From Protonemura montana (lineage: Eukaryota; Arthropoda; Insecta; Plecoptera; Nemouridae), in NCBI GenBank assembly GCA_947568835.1, contig OX387604.1:10879076-10943075 (forward strand): a stretch of DNA of 64,000 nt. Reading direction: 5' to 3'. The stretch's first letter is position 1. The number at the start of each line of letters is the position of its first letter. The position numbers and the translations under genes are program-made. Positions 52,237 through 63,966 of this stretch are shown here, one piece after another. The notes beneath the pieces were generated by a model that was not told where the DNA came from, made no database searches, and saw nothing but the letters and a program-made list of their open reading frames with translations.

Positions 52237-52637
52237 GACAATTTTAATAATAATAACAATAATAACAAATATTTTATTGTCATGTGTTCACAGAGATATA
52301 AGAATAGCCTTACAATACGATTAAGAATACATTTAACATTTCGTTACACATACGTTACATCCGCAAGAAAGCTGTAGATCGAGTAAAAAAATGTAATAGT
52401 AGGTATTCAGTTTTTGGAGGATTTAAAAACGTTTTAGATCTACTGGTCTTTATTCCTTCCTAACTTTTTTGGTATAGCCATGTTTAATCGCATGTAGAGT
52501 CTTTTTATTTTATCGATTTTATTATTTCCCAAAATCTTACTGACGAAATAGATATTTTTGAAAGACAGAGTTGTCCCAGAAATGGAACCACCGTCTTTTC
52601 GAGTGCTAAGAAATGTTGTTTCTTTATTTCTCTCAGA
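52237..52637 (-). mobile_element. 3' end of a LINE-like element (fragment)
   Basis: On the minus strand a short open frame (52440-52637, about 65 codons, ending in TAG) is followed by about 170 bp and then CATGACAATAAAATATTTGT with a (TTATTG/TTA)n tail near 52240. That arrangement is typical of a 5'-truncated non-LTR retrotransposon. The encoded residues are Lys/Asn-rich, and I could not match them to a reverse transcriptase or ORF1 domain. Confidence 0.35.
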
Positions 52638-52654
52638 TTACTGGCGTTTGAGTG

Positions 52655-53015
52655 ATTGATTATTGTGTTTAACTTCGCACTGTTTTTACGACGGATCCAG
52701 TGGCACTGGTGTAACTGCGATGGTGAATGAGTGGATGATGATGAGGATGATGATGAACCTAACCTTGCCTAGAAGGGAGGATGGAAAACTCGGTGCCGGC
52801 AAGTAGCTTACTCAACGTCCCCTCCGAAGGACGGCACTACTCGAACAGCAAGATCCACAAATATATGCAGTCGAGAGGTTGATAAATAAGGAAAATGAAG
52901 TTGCTGTACTAACTTTCATCCCTCCAACCTCTCTCCCGAACAGAGCTGGTCATGCGTATGATGGTCACCCATCCAATACCTGACTCGGCGCAGTGTTGCT
53001 TAACTTCGGTGATCC
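52655..53015 (-). mobile_element. 5S-rRNA-derived SINE, copy 3 (5'-truncated)
   Basis: The minus strand begins inside the 5S-like part (GATCACCGAAGTTAAGCAAC) and retains TTGGATGGGTGACC, identical to the 5S C-box as I know it. It continues through GAAAGTTAGTACAGCAAC, CCTTCGGAGGGGACGTT and the CATCATCATCC stretch to a tail with GTTAAACACAATAATCAATC. It is the mirror-orientation relative of the copies at 15150 and 42318. Confidence 0.78.
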
Positions 53016-53331
53016 ACTCGCCCTTTGTAAAGATGGCTGCGTGAGGCTGTTTTAGAGATGTTCTGACAGGTCCTGGCGTTCGAGCTTCAGCTTGGATTGT
53101 ATTTTTTACGCAGCCACTGGCCCATGCGAATAATTTCTAAAGAGGAGTTGATTGATGGATCTTGATTGGTCGTAACTCATTTAGGAGTCTTCTATGATGT
53201 TAATCCTCTTATCTTTAGTCGTACTCGTACTATATGTAGTCGTGCTGTAGTCGTGCTATAGTCGTACTATATATATACTATTTATAAAAATACATATAAA
53301 AATAAAAAACAAAAAAATATAAAAAAAAAAC

Positions 53332-53403
53332 GCCCCTGGCGGGACAAGAACACAGTATCTGCTGCGTTGGACTAGGACAGTATGACCATTCCACCACGAG
53401 GGC
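53332..53403 (-). pseudogene. tRNA-like sequence followed by a T run
   Basis: A 72-base tRNA-sized segment: acceptor GCCCTCG pairs with CAGGGGC at six of seven positions, the T loop reads TTCTTGT, and a run of ten T follows at once, as a pol III terminator would. D and T stems are partly broken. Either a decayed tRNA gene or a SINE head. Confidence 0.45.
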
Positions 53404-54295
53404 GGCTGCAGGATGGGACAGATTTGTAATGTATATAAAGTGCATGTGTACTAACGGCAACCGGTAAACGAGTAACCAACTGGTTATCGTGATTTATCGA
53501 CATTTTAATAGATCAAGTACATTTAATCTCCAACAGAGTTCGTGGTCTTTCTAATAACCTAGCCTTACCTAAATTAGCTCGACTGCGCGTTCGTACACAC
53601 TTAGTGAGAGACGTAGACCCTGGGGATCCACTTACTATCAACGTCGTACGTTGACGTTCCTGCAGTCGGGCCCTAGCACCTGCATTTTCGCGTTAGATCA
53701 TGGAATCTGGTGTAAGCCCCAATGTATTGGAGTGGCAGAGTGAGTGCCTTTGCTGCATTGAGTGCCGACTACACTACCAGGTATCGAGTTCAGGTCAAGC
53801 TTTGTAAGGTGTAACGGTTATGCTAACTAGTGTGGGAGAGTTGACTTTCAAAAGTTTGGCTCTTTTAGGGGTCTGCTCGCGCACAGCTTTGTATTGTAGC
53901 CGAAATCTAAAAAAACGAGTTAAATTATAGAATGCGGTTATCAGCGTTAGAATGAACGGTATGAACTAAATGGGAAACAGTTTCAAAATTTTGGAAAAAC
54001 CTCAACAGATTGTTATTATGTTTTTTGAAACGACTGTAACAAAAATCTATATCTTCAAAAACGATCCAAATGTCTAGTAAAAGTTTCTGATAGATGTATT
54101 TAAAAATTGCTGCAAATTGCTGCTGCAAAATTTAATTGTTGGCACTCTACAGGTCCACGAGAAAAAAATCACCGTTCTGTTGATGGGATGGCGATAAATT
54201 AGTCCAAAGTACTTTGAATTTACTTAGGACTTTATACTTTTGATTTTTTTTACTAATTTATTTATAAACTATATAAACGATTTATGGCTCTCCAC

Positions 54296-54370
54296 TTGCG
54301 TGTTAGCCGCTTGGCTCATTGGTAGCAAGCTGGCTAGACATTGAATGATTCCGAGATCAAAACCTGGCAG
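54296..54370 (+). pseudogene. tRNA-like module
   Basis: GCTTGGCTCATTGGTAGCAA forms a D-arm-like hairpin (CTTG with CAAG) with an A-box-like sequence, followed by GAGATCAAAACCTGG in place of a T arm. The acceptor stem is not convincing. Confidence 0.35.
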
Positions 54371-54514
54371 ATTTTTGTGGACAGGATGGTAGTGAAGGGT
54401 TTTCTGATATTTAGAGTAAAACAATGGCGGGGGTCTGTGTCAGGGTTGCAGTGCTCGGGTCAAACCGAGCCAGTGTGATGACGAGCTGGCGGCGGCGGCG
54501 GTTATTTTCAACTA

Positions 54515-54807
<293 letters not shown>

Positions 54808-54904
54808 GAGTAATGGAAAATATAAAACTCGGAAAATATCTTCGATGCTACTGATTCGGATTCTGTGCCCAAAGTAGGTAATTAAATTTAATTCTTCCCT
54901 TTGT

Positions 54905-54975
54905 TTAAACCCCGGGATATAGTAGCCGCTCTTGAAGTTGAAGGGTCCACGATCGAATCCCGGCCAAGGAATGAT
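54905..54975 (+). pseudogene. tRNA-like module
   Basis: GATCGAATCCCGG is a good T-arm/B-box, and an upstream CCGGGAT pairs with ATCCCGG. The rest of the cloverleaf is not recoverable by eye. Confidence 0.3.
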
Positions 54976-55560
54976 AGCATGATCAGGTATCAGGGAGCAT
55001 GATCATGACATCAGGCGTATCAACATTCGGGTTACCGACAGACGTCCTGCATTAATTGATCGAGTACATTTGATATCCAAAAGATTGCGCTGGAGGTCAC
55101 GGTGCGCCTTAACACGACTGCGTGTTCGGTGAAACCCTCCGCGCCACCATCGTCTCGACTCCGCCAAGATGGTGTGGACCAGCAGATGATCGTGCATCGC
55201 GCTGTGACTGGCGTTATGCTAGTCAGCCTTTGAAGCTTGTATTTTTGCGTAAGCTTGTTGCAAATAATTGGAGCCCATATGTATGAGTTGCCAAGTGATT
55301 CTGCACTGCTAGGTGCGCCGACCTGGACCTCTGCACTGATTGGTGAGGTGGCCGGGTCTAGCTGTTGCTTGCGAGGAAGAATGGTAATTGTCCGTATTAT
55401 TCACATAATTTCAAGAATAAATTCCCTGATTGCTAACGGTACTACTATTCTAAACCGAACTTCACAGGGGGTGCGGTAGATATCATGTAGCGACGCAGTG
55501 AGCTGGGTTTTCAAAAATGAAATTCAAATAGGTTCATCTTTCTTAAAAATATATGGTCGT

Positions 55561-55639
55561 CTGCGTGGCACAATGGTATGATCGCTGTTACGGTAACGTC
55601 GCAAGTGTGCGCTATCGGGATCGAACCCACTCGACGCAG
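55561..55639 (+). pseudogene. tRNA-like module with closing stem
   Basis: CTGCGT (55561-55566) pairs perfectly with ACGCAG (55634-55639), enclosing GGCACAATGGTATGA, which is D-arm-like, and GGGATCGAACCC, which is B-box-like. The 79-base size fits a tRNA. The T stem is only three pairs, so this is probably not a functional tRNA. Confidence 0.4.
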
Positions 55640-55699
55640 TACAATTTTGACTGTTGGAAGACTATTTGAAGTGTATCTCAAAAATGCTCAAAAATGTAC

Positions 55700-55785
55700 G
55701 CGTCGTCGGTTAAAAGCTTCGAAGTTAGAGGATTGACATGGGATTGATGCATTGCTGGGTTCGAGTCACCTTCGTTCCACGACGC
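55700..55785 (+). pseudogene. tRNA-like module with closing stem
   Basis: GCGTCGT (55700-55706) pairs with ACGACGC (55779-55785), and GGGTTCGAGTCACC inside is a good B-box. It ends ACGACGCAGTA, almost the same as CGACGCAGTA at the module before it, and is followed by TCACACTCCTGCAA and a T run. Confidence 0.4.
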
Positions 55786-56066
55786 AGTATCACACTCCTG
55801 CAATTTTTTTTTGGCGTATAGCTTAGACAGTAGCGAAACTGCCGGGCGCTCCTGGCGCTTCGCGCCAGTCGCGCCCGCCAGTCGCGCCCCACCTATACCT
55901 CGTGTGGAGCTCCTACGTCTAGCATCAAGTATATAGGAATGGGAACTAGAGTTAAGTACAAATCAGAGCCACCTGTTGGCAGAAATTGGTACTACACATT
56001 GGACTTACAAATAATTTTTCATGCCTCGTCAAGTGTTATCTAGTTCTATGGTAAGAAGCCAAAAAG

Positions 56067-56129
56067 CATCTACGCCGGGATTCGAACGCATTACCCCCGC
56101 GACATGAACTACAACGCTTACCATAGATG
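56067..56129 (-). pseudogene. tRNA-like module, short
   Basis: On the minus strand CATCTA pairs with TAGATG around GCGTTCGAATCCCGG, a near-perfect T arm. Only 63 bases long, so at least one arm is missing. Confidence 0.35.
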
Positions 56130-56315
56130 AACTATGAACTATGAACCACTTATGAACTACTACGCCCTACGTGGACTCTCAACGGGAAATAGTTAGTGCC
56201 GGTATGTTAATATTTTGTTTTGAAATTAAAAAAATCTTGAAAAATATTTGTTGGGTTATTTTTTGCCGTCCCTCTTGTACAAGTATTTTCCAGACAGGGT
56301 ACTCTGGCTCACAAA

Positions 56316-56372
56316 ATTAGGCGGCGACAAGAATCGAATTGTAGATCACGACGATCCCACTGAGTTACGTGG
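56316..56372 (-). pseudogene. tRNA-like module, fragment
   Basis: The minus strand reads GTAACTCAGTGGGATCGTC, D-arm-like, then CAATTCGATTCTTG, T-arm-like. No convincing acceptor stem. Confidence 0.28.
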
Positions 56373-56439
56373 ACTCAGTGAGTTGTGGGATTTTTTTATA
56401 AAACCATATATTACCATTACCGTTATTTGCTTACAGTTT

Positions 56440-56560
56440 TTTAGATTTAAATTTGGTCAGGTTTACATTTTTTCGTGTGTTGTTTTGACATTGAACAGTA
56501 CCTATATGCGTTTTTTGTGGGGGTACTCGGTGCTACGATACTTATTGTTCGTTGTGTATG
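56440..56560 (+). mobile_element. Fragment of the hAT-type element seen at 13201-13672
   Basis: TAAATTTGGTCAGGTTTACA, TTGTTTTGACAT and GGGTACTCGGTG occur in the same order and spacing as in the right half of 13201-13672. The terminal repeat itself is not preserved here. Confidence 0.5.
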
Positions 56561-56599
56561 TTACGATAGTAGTTATAGTTGGGAATCACTTGAGTAGAC

Positions 56600-58316
56600 G
56601 ATGGCACCTTCATGCGGCACCAGGGTGCCAATACATTACCATTTCAGGTTGTTTAATATGTTTGAGAAACATAAGAAACTGGAAAAAAATATCGCTAGCG
56701 GGCAGGTAAAAGGTTCGTGGACAAAGAAATTCACTAATGTGGTACATAAAATACATATAATTCATATAATACATATTATTTGAAAAGCATTAGTTTAAGC
56801 ATTAAAAACATTTCATACACTTTCTGAATCCAAAAAATGTCAGTATAATGGGTTTTCTAAGTGGGATAAAAATGCTTGTTTTGGGGTGTTAGAATCATCG
56901 ATGTAAAATTTTTGAATGCGAGTAAGCAGATTATCCTAAAAAATAGTATAATAAATTTCGTTATGACAGTACCCAAGCTACACTGGCACACATCCCAGAC
57001 TAGGAAAATTGGTTTTGTGGATTTATTATACACATGTAAATGACCTTATCATCCAGAATAAATTCCATACCAACATTTATATTTAGAGCTGTAACCATAA
57101 TAATGGTTTCATTTGAAAATCCGTTTAGAACATAGGTACTGACAATTATTAAAAATTAGTGCAGGTTGGAATAATATGCCACAAGAACATTAGTTGCTTG
57201 ATATAAGAGTTTCAATACTATTTCAATTTTGATTAAATCCGTGAAGATTTAATCATGATAAAACAAATAGCCAAATACAGCACAGCAATAGATTATTTCC
57301 GAATGCAGTTTAAAAATGTGTCCACTTAGTAGCATGCACAAATAAACGGACATTGATATTTACTACCAACTTTGTTCACACTGCATGTAGCAATGTCAAT
57401 AACACTTAAAGTAAAATATTTTACTGGTATCATACAAATCATTTTGTACACGAAAATACACTTGCTGCTTATAAAATCAACAACATAAAGATAAATTTTT
57501 CAGGAGTCTACAATTATGTTCATACTTGCTTGGTAATTATTTTGGCATCGTCAGATTAGAATACTACTATACATAATTTAGGCATTTGGGTCATAAAATT
57601 ATAGCTTCCATTGCTCGACTATAAATTTGCACACCATATTTACTGAAACACATGCATGCACACAGTAAGTTTCAATTACTGCAATAAATATTATTTAAAA
57701 AAATCATTTAAAAAACATAGGTAAGGGTCTAGTAAGGGTTCATCAACTTTTACACCAACTTTCAGTCTTTTACAAAAACATATACATTAGATAGGTAGTT
57801 AAAATAAAATGCATAATTTCTAGCTAACTTAAAAGCCATCATTATTGATAAGCCTGCTATGATTAGCTATCTCCAAATAGGAATGAGCTACATAAATGAG
57901 AAAAAATAAGAAAATAGCAAAAATACAGATAAATTATTTCTGTCAAAAATCAATGCCCTTTAAAGTGCTCACATATTTAAGTAAACATGGTATTTTATTT
58001 CAAACACTGTATAATAATATGAACAGAATCTATCTACAATATAGAAATGGTTGGTTAACGTTCATACTGCTTTTGGGAGAATGTTTTTATCCAAGTCTGG
58101 TTCCTACACATCTGGCATGATACAAAATCATAAATCCAACCTCATCAATTTGATTCGACAATCAACTGGCTCCCACATCCGCTATGCCAACGGAAATATT
58201 TACAGGCATAATATGTGCTCAATCAGTTCTACCATGTTCCGTCCGCAACATTACGTCTTGCTGCGCTGTCAAGATTCTGACCTGTAGATGGTAACCGCTG
58301 CAGCTCTTAATGAGTT
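56600..58316 (-). other. Downstream/3' UTR region of the teneurin gene
   Basis: AT-rich, with no gene of its own. A TTTATT at 57994-57999 (AATAAA on the minus strand) lies 318 bases after the teneurin stop and is a possible poly(A) signal. A short ATAATTCATATA-type repeat lies at 56750-56780. Confidence 0.35.
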
Positions 58317-59554
58317 TCAACACGATGGGTTGTTATGAGTCCACGGTAACCACCAGTGTTTGCTTAAACACTTCTTTTTTACGCTTATAATATTATTTCG
58401 GTTCACTTCTAGGGCTAAAGTTTCCCTAGTTTTAAGATTTTTTTGGTGATGATTTAGATACATATTATAATATGGTCTAAGGCCTAGACGATCTCCAAAA
58501 TTTCCTGCCATGACATTTCTATCTTCTATTTGACGTTTTCTACGCCGAATATTAGATTCAGTGGCAGTGGCTGCTGCACTTTTCTTTACAAATCTTATGT
58601 TGAATGGGTCTTCTGCCAGTTCAGGATATCGCTGTATGTCATGCACACATTTGCCCTCATAACCTGCAGTTGAGCCAGATTTGAGGATCTCTTCGATCTC
58701 AGTTTGCGCCCAATCTATTGATCCTGCAAACCCTTTACTTAATGCTTCTTTTTCTCTGTGCCAAGCCTTTTTAATGGCCACACCTTTATAATGGTGCAAA
58801 TGACGCTGCTTTTCTTTTTCTAGAGTCGTACCATATCGGATGTTTATTATCGCAGAGGCCCCATGAATTTTCAAATCGGCAATTTTTCCATTTGCTGAGT
58901 CAGATACACCAGTTTCCTTACCATTAAAGGTAATATTCACTTTACTTCCAAGTCTATTAAGCTGGCCTCTATCTTCAGTAGTTCGCCAGATATCTTCCTT
59001 CACAAAATAAAAAATGTCTTGTTGAGCATTATGCACCAAAAATGTAAACGGCAAAAAGTAGCTCTGATTAAACACGGAGGTAAATACGTCACGATATATC
59101 GCATTGGCAGATGGCGCAGAGCTCACTATCGCTTGGCCTTCGGCAGTTCTCGACACCAGGATTCCGCGACCAAACGGAGGATCCGAAGCGGCCCCTAACC
59201 GTCGCAAGGTGAAAACTGACGCAGGGTTAGTGGCTGGAAAATCTTGCGGAGGCCAGGGGTCTCTTTTAACGGCCGACCGCGGAGGTGAATTCAATGTTGA
59301 AATATCACCCAACCGTCTCTCTGATAAATGGGCAAAGAATCCTAGTGTGACTGAAAATTGTGATGGAGGTGCTGATTTCAGTTGAAGCGAAGATCTTGAT
59401 GACATGAGGTTTGGAATGGTTTGGTCTTGAAGTGCACCGAGCCCTAAGAAGCCTCTGTCTGGAGGTAAGCCACCCCCTGGAAGATTTTTCGGATACAGCT
59501 GAGGTGATAAACTGTTGAGATCGTAGCCCAATAGTGAAAACCAACTTTGATGTT
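58317..59554 (-). CDS. Ten-m: Teneurin terminal exon (ABD, GHH-like and TCAP region)
   Basis: The acceptor TTTACAG completes a Glu codon, giving [18 protein letters not shown]. 411 residues run to TGA at 58317. In order: a Pro/Ser-rich link, a globular segment ([20 protein letters not shown]), the GHH-like fold with HLHHYKG and [10 protein letters not shown], and the TCAP-like strand. A basic RRRKR site and 71 further residues follow. In vertebrate teneurins the chain ends shortly after TCAP, so this tail is extra. Splicing inside the exon could shorten it. Confidence 0.88.
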
Positions 59555-62500
59555 CTGTAAACAAAGAGCAGAAAAAGGTCATTTTATTGTGCATATTTGA
59601 AATTGATTCCAAACACGTTTAATAAAGATAAAAAACTCATACCTAAAAATTATATTGCAATGGAAACTGATTCTTGTAGTTGCAAACAACGAAAGTTTGT
59701 GAAGTGATTTGTTTCTCTTAAAATTGTCTTTTTATTCAAAGGAAAGTATTTTCATACCTGTGAGGTGTTGTGCGGCATGGCCAACGTTGATAGGGTCATT
59801 GCCGTTGAATCGGTAGAGATTTAAGTGGGAGGGGTTGGCAACCCGGTCCAAGACACCTTCCCACATTGGCGACATCCATTGACCGATCAACGGATCGTAT
59901 ACCTTACCACTTGGCATGTGCACCAAAGAAGTAACCTTAATAAAAAATTAACAATTAGAATAGTAAAAATAAACTAAAAATAATATGAAAGTTTAAAAAG
60001 CAATTACAATAAGCCAACGTGCTTCTCACCTGATCTAAAAGACCTCCACAAAAATCAACAGGCAAATACAAATATGGGTTGGAGTCGTACACAATGTGGC
60101 CATACGGAGACCTCATTATCTCTCGTATTCCTTCTCCGTACTGGTTAAAAACCATAACAGGAGTACCACATTGGTCAGTGGCTACGTAATATTTGTGGCG
60201 ATGCACTTGGGCATATATCAGGTGGCCTCTATCGTCGTAGACTAGAGACATCAGCTTACCATCCCGAGGGCTGTATATCTGACTCACCTATAGAGGAGAA
60301 ATAAATACAGTAAAATTTAAACCTATGTAGTTACGGTCATTACAGTAATGACAGACTCACAAAAAAGTGTTCGTGTAATGTGATATCAAGCTGTGATGCT
60401 ACCACTTGATCAATTTATTTTACCGTGTTGCTGACAGAAATGTCAAAAGAAAGTTTTGCAAAGCAGCTTTATCATAGACACGTACTATTTGTGTAGCTTT
60501 ACTCACCATAACTGTGTAAGTGTACTACATTATTTATATAATTTTGATGGAAGAAAAGCATTCAATAAAGTGAGAGAATCATAGTACATACCTCATTGGG
60601 ACGCTGATGATTTGTGTAGAAAAACTGGGTTACATTTCCGTAATTATCCTTTCTCGTGGCAAGTCTATCTAAATGGTCGTAGAAGTATCTAACATCAAAA
60701 CGCCCGCGTTTGGTTGCTCGTGTCAGTAAGCTTTTAGCGTTGTAATGAAATCTCTCCTCTCTAGCGTTCTGTATGACAAGGCCTCTGTTATCATAACGAT
60801 AAAGGCCATCACCAAATTTGAATATTCTATCCATCACGTCATATTCCATTGGAATGATATTTCCCCTAAAAAACACAAAACATGCGTGAGGATTATATTA
60901 TAATACTTCGAAAGTAGAAGGAGTGAAAGGAGATAGAGTGTATCTCCTTGAAAGTAAAACGTTTGTTACATACCTGTACGTAAGTGACAACATATTTCCA
61001 TTAGGATCGTACTTGAATCCCCAAGGTTCTTGTGCTTCAACTCCTGACAATTGACCGTCGGAATCCCAGGTATAGTTCTTTGTGTTTGTGTAAGATGTCA
61101 CGCCGACATTACGAGTGAACGTCCGTGTTTGACTCACGCGGCTGGAAAAAAATTAATCTTTACTTAAGAGTCAATAGTAATTAATGAAAATTTCTGGTTT
61201 CTTTCAGACATTTTCAGCTCTTGAACTGCTTAACAATTTGCAAAACAGTTTTTTGCACCAGGATGGGTGTAGTATTTGCATACCTGCGTGAGTCGTAAGT
61301 AAACTCCATGCGGAATACTTCCATCCGATGAATTGTCACTGCCACTTGCATTTCTTGGAATTGTCCGTTGATAGTGCGTTTGAAAATGGCAGTTCCATCC
61401 ATAACAGACGTTTCATTTGTCTGACTTCTTGAAACCTATTTAAGATTTAATGTTTAGAACACTATATGTATAGTTCAGAAGAATTATTAGTTTGTTGAGC
61501 AAGCATTGATGCTCAAAATACCTTAAACTGGCCCAGTTGTTCAGGGGCTCCTGTCTTGCCGTTGTATGCAAGAAGATGCTCTGGAAGATTTTGTCCGCCA
61601 ATTCGCCCTTGCACAGCCACCAACCTAAAGTTTGTATCATACTCATAGGTAAACTTGGCATTGCTGAGGCCTGTCTTTGCACCGAAGTCCAGTCGCTCTT
61701 CTGTCAGCAACCCCGCTTGGTATTGGTAATCCCATCGGTATTCATATTCTCGCTCGGAATGGAGGACTTCTGAGGGAAAGCCTGTCGACGGCGAGTAGTT
61801 CACCTGGCTTCTACCGTCGCCGTGAACAACCTACAAAAACATTAAGTGTGAATAGAGATCATATGGACCTGTTTGAAAAATATTCCTAAACTATGTAGAT
61901 GATAAATTAATTTCTCATTTTTAATCATTCATTTGGCCATGCCATTGCTTAGGGTCATGGGCCAATTTCTACCAACATAATAAGTAAAAACGGCAGAACA
62001 GTGATACAGTTGGTCTTTTCAAATATAAAACACAAAAAAAAACCCTTGTCTAAAAGATGACTAATTACAGAAACCCAAATCAGAATAACTTATTAGGTGC
62101 TCTCCTACCACCAGAAATTTATAAACGAAAACAGGCAACTTGGCGTGTTTTTGGTCCAGCACAATTTCTTGCAGTAACTTGCAATTTTTGTTAATTTCCT
62201 ACTGGAAATTAAGAAATAATTTTCTCAACTGTGAGTTACCTCGGCCAACTGTCCGGTATTATGGTATCGATAGACAACTCTGGCACCATCTCCTGGGAAA
62301 ACGGTTTGCAGGAGTGCCCCTCGATGGGCATAATGCTGCAGGTAGGCGCGTGTTGATCCTGGAGGCGTATAGCTCACGCGGAGGAAACCCAACGATGGTT
62401 GGCAAGAAAATGAGTGGTGCGTCCCGGAAGGAAGAGTCACGTGTCGTAATCCGCCGTAGTCATCGTATTGAAGGCCAAAACGCCGCTGACTCGGCAAAGT

Positions 62501-63966
62501 GATGTGCGACAGCTGGAATTGACGACACAGAATATTGTTTAGGTGCAGATTGAAAATTATATTTAAAAAAAATAAGGATATGAAGAATTTTTATCCTACC
62601 ATGTTTGAGTCGCTGTAAGTAAATTTAGTTGTTCCGTCTTGAGGTGAACTTATTTCAGCTAATAAACCATGATTTTCATAGGTATATTGTTCGGTTTGAA
62701 TTCCCCATTTCCAAGAGTCCACTCGGTTGAATCTGAAAAATAGAAAAAATTAAAATATTTTGCATTTTATTCTGAAATCAAAGTTTCATTTTTTCTGAGA
62801 AATAATTACATTAGTAGTCTTCTTTTCAATGTGCAGCAATTATCTTGTGTTTTGGGAAAATAAGTAAGGAACTATGCAAACTTTTTAAAGCTGGAAGAAC
62901 ATGTGTTTGAATTGAGGGATTTCAAATAAATTATAATTACTAAGCCTGTGTCTGATTATTGTGACAGAAACATTGAAATTTATGAACCTATTTGAAAGGA
63001 TTTGGTAGAGCATTATTGTGGCAAACAAATATTTAAATAAATAAATCTGGAAAGCAACTGTCAAACATATTGTATTACTCATACCTGTCATAAGTGATAT
63101 TAACTTGTGGGCCACCATTACTCGGAGTCCACGATTGCGGTAGACCAACTACATTAAATGTCACCTTCAGAAGAGACTGTCTGTCGCGATCGTAAAACAC
63201 TTCTGAACTGCTAGCTTGATCAAATTCTATCCCAAGCACCCGAGATTGATTCACCTGATCATGAACATAGGTAATTGAATTAATAAAAATGTATATTTAA
63301 TCAGAAAACCAATGACCAATTACAGCAATAGCAAATAGAATGATGCAAATTCTAAATACAGAAATGGACTTACCCAAAGTTCCCGCAAAAGCGTCTGTTC
63401 GTTTCCTTTTACATCCCCAACCAGGCTGTATGTCCACTGTGCGGAGTTAATCAGTCCGTCTCCTAGAGTGAGCACTTGTCGACTCCACATAGGCAGCATT
63501 TCTGCTTCAACAGGGAGAGCCAGCTCGAGCAGAGGGTGACGTGCCACGGAAGAGCAATGAAGATGTCCACCCCAAGAAGAATACAGTGAAAACGAGCCAT
63601 TGCGGAACGTCACGGCCTCATTCGTAGAAAAACCTATGGATGCATTTGTCATTGGTAGTTTATTTGTAATTGTCATAGAGAGGCCAGATGTGGGAATAAT
63701 TTTATGAGAAGTCCAGGATCTCAGTTTATTTATTTATAAAACCTACCTTCTCTTAAAAGTAGCCTTTTGGCACCACTACCCTCCATCTTCAGTGTTACAA
63801 CGTGGCTTTCTACTGGTACGATCGTTTGAAGAGGCGCTTCTACTTGAACTGCTAAACCGTAGTCAGGTGACAGGTGGGAAGCAAGGTTCACAGTTTCTCC
63901 AGTTGGAAGGATAACGTCACTTAGTCGGCCATTGCTTCCATAGCGGTACATGAAAGTTTCTCCTCC
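58317..63966 (-). CDS. Ten-m: Teneurin, C-terminal 12 exons (1210 aa of a larger protein)
   Basis: Twelve exons with matching phases (reverse order, 63747-63966 down to 58317-59554) join into 3633 bases. Teneurins are large type II membrane proteins for cell adhesion and synapse matching. The extracellular end is a YD-repeat barrel that leads into the internal RHS-associated core, an ABD-like region and a toxin-like GHH fold. Seen here: many YD-type repeats ([13 protein letters not shown]-like TYDSR, YDHLDRL), the core signature [10 protein letters not shown] followed by [10 protein letters not shown], then [11 protein letters not shown]..., a WHREKEAL helix and the TCAP-like end [20 protein letters not shown]. 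Introns are 86-409 bases with GT/AG ends. The upstream EGF, Ig-like and NHL parts are outside the window. I cannot decide by eye between the insect paralogues Ten-m and Ten-a; the symbol is provisional. Confidence 0.93.
59758..59935 (-). CDS. Ten-m: Teneurin exon 11 of window (RHS core)
   Basis: Phase 0 to phase 1. Encodes [20 protein letters not shown] and [16 protein letters not shown], the RHS-repeat-associated core that plugs the barrel. Confidence 0.94.
60030..60287 (-). CDS. Ten-m: Teneurin exon 10 of window
   Basis: Phase 0 at both ends, 86 codons. Encodes [38 protein letters not shown] and [12 protein letters not shown], near the closing end of the YD barrel. Confidence 0.93.
60592..60865 (-). 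CDS. Ten-m: Teneurin exon 9 of window
   Basis: Phase 2 to phase 0. Encodes [34 protein letters not shown] and [16 protein letters not shown]. Confidence 0.92.
60974..61141 (-). CDS. Ten-m: Teneurin exon 8 of window
   Basis: Phase 2 at both ends. Encodes [13 protein letters not shown] and [19 protein letters not shown]. Confidence 0.9.
61284..61435 (-). CDS. Ten-m: Teneurin exon 7 of window
   Basis: Phase 0 to phase 2. Starts [18 protein letters not shown] and ends MEFTYDSR. Confidence 0.88.
61522..61830 (-). CDS. Ten-m: Teneurin exon 6 of window
   Basis: Phase 0 at both ends, 103 codons. Starts [10 protein letters not shown] and ends GQFK. Contains the [11 protein letters not shown] repeat. 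Confidence 0.9.
62240..62512 (-). CDS. Ten-m: Teneurin exon 5 of window
   Basis: Phase 0 at both ends, 91 codons. Contains [18 protein letters not shown] and [13 protein letters not shown], strongly conserved teneurin YD-shell motifs. Confidence 0.9.
62600..62732 (-). CDS. Ten-m: Teneurin exon 4 of window
   Basis: Phase 2 to phase 0. 44 codons around [20 protein letters not shown] and TYSDSNM, with YD repeats. Confidence 0.87.
63085..63254 (-). CDS. Ten-m: Teneurin exon 3 of window
   Basis: Phase 0 to phase 2. Encodes [20 protein letters not shown] and ends at ITYDR. Not visible as a long ORF because its own frame has no internal ATG. Confidence 0.88.
63374..63633 (-). CDS. Ten-m: Teneurin exon 2 of window
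   Basis: The acceptor CATCCATAG gives the junction [10 protein letters not shown] in phase, with a 113-base intron. The frame stays open upstream of this acceptor, but using that DNA would leave an intron of only 27 bases. Encodes [21 protein letters not shown]. Confidence 0.85.
63747..63966 (-). CDS. Ten-m: Teneurin exon 1 of window
   Basis: Phase 0 start after TTTTAG and phase 1 end at GAAG|GTAGGT. Encodes YD-shell sequence around [19 protein letters not shown]. Confidence 0.88.

Noticed and set aside
59104..59385. Plus-strand ORF inside the teneurin terminal exon
   Set aside because: Antisense shadow of the teneurin frame.
63634..63720. Extension of teneurin exon 2 into the open frame upstream
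   Set aside because: It would leave a 27-base intron or break the phase; the acceptor at 63634 gives a normal 113-base intron and the expected REG-FST junction.
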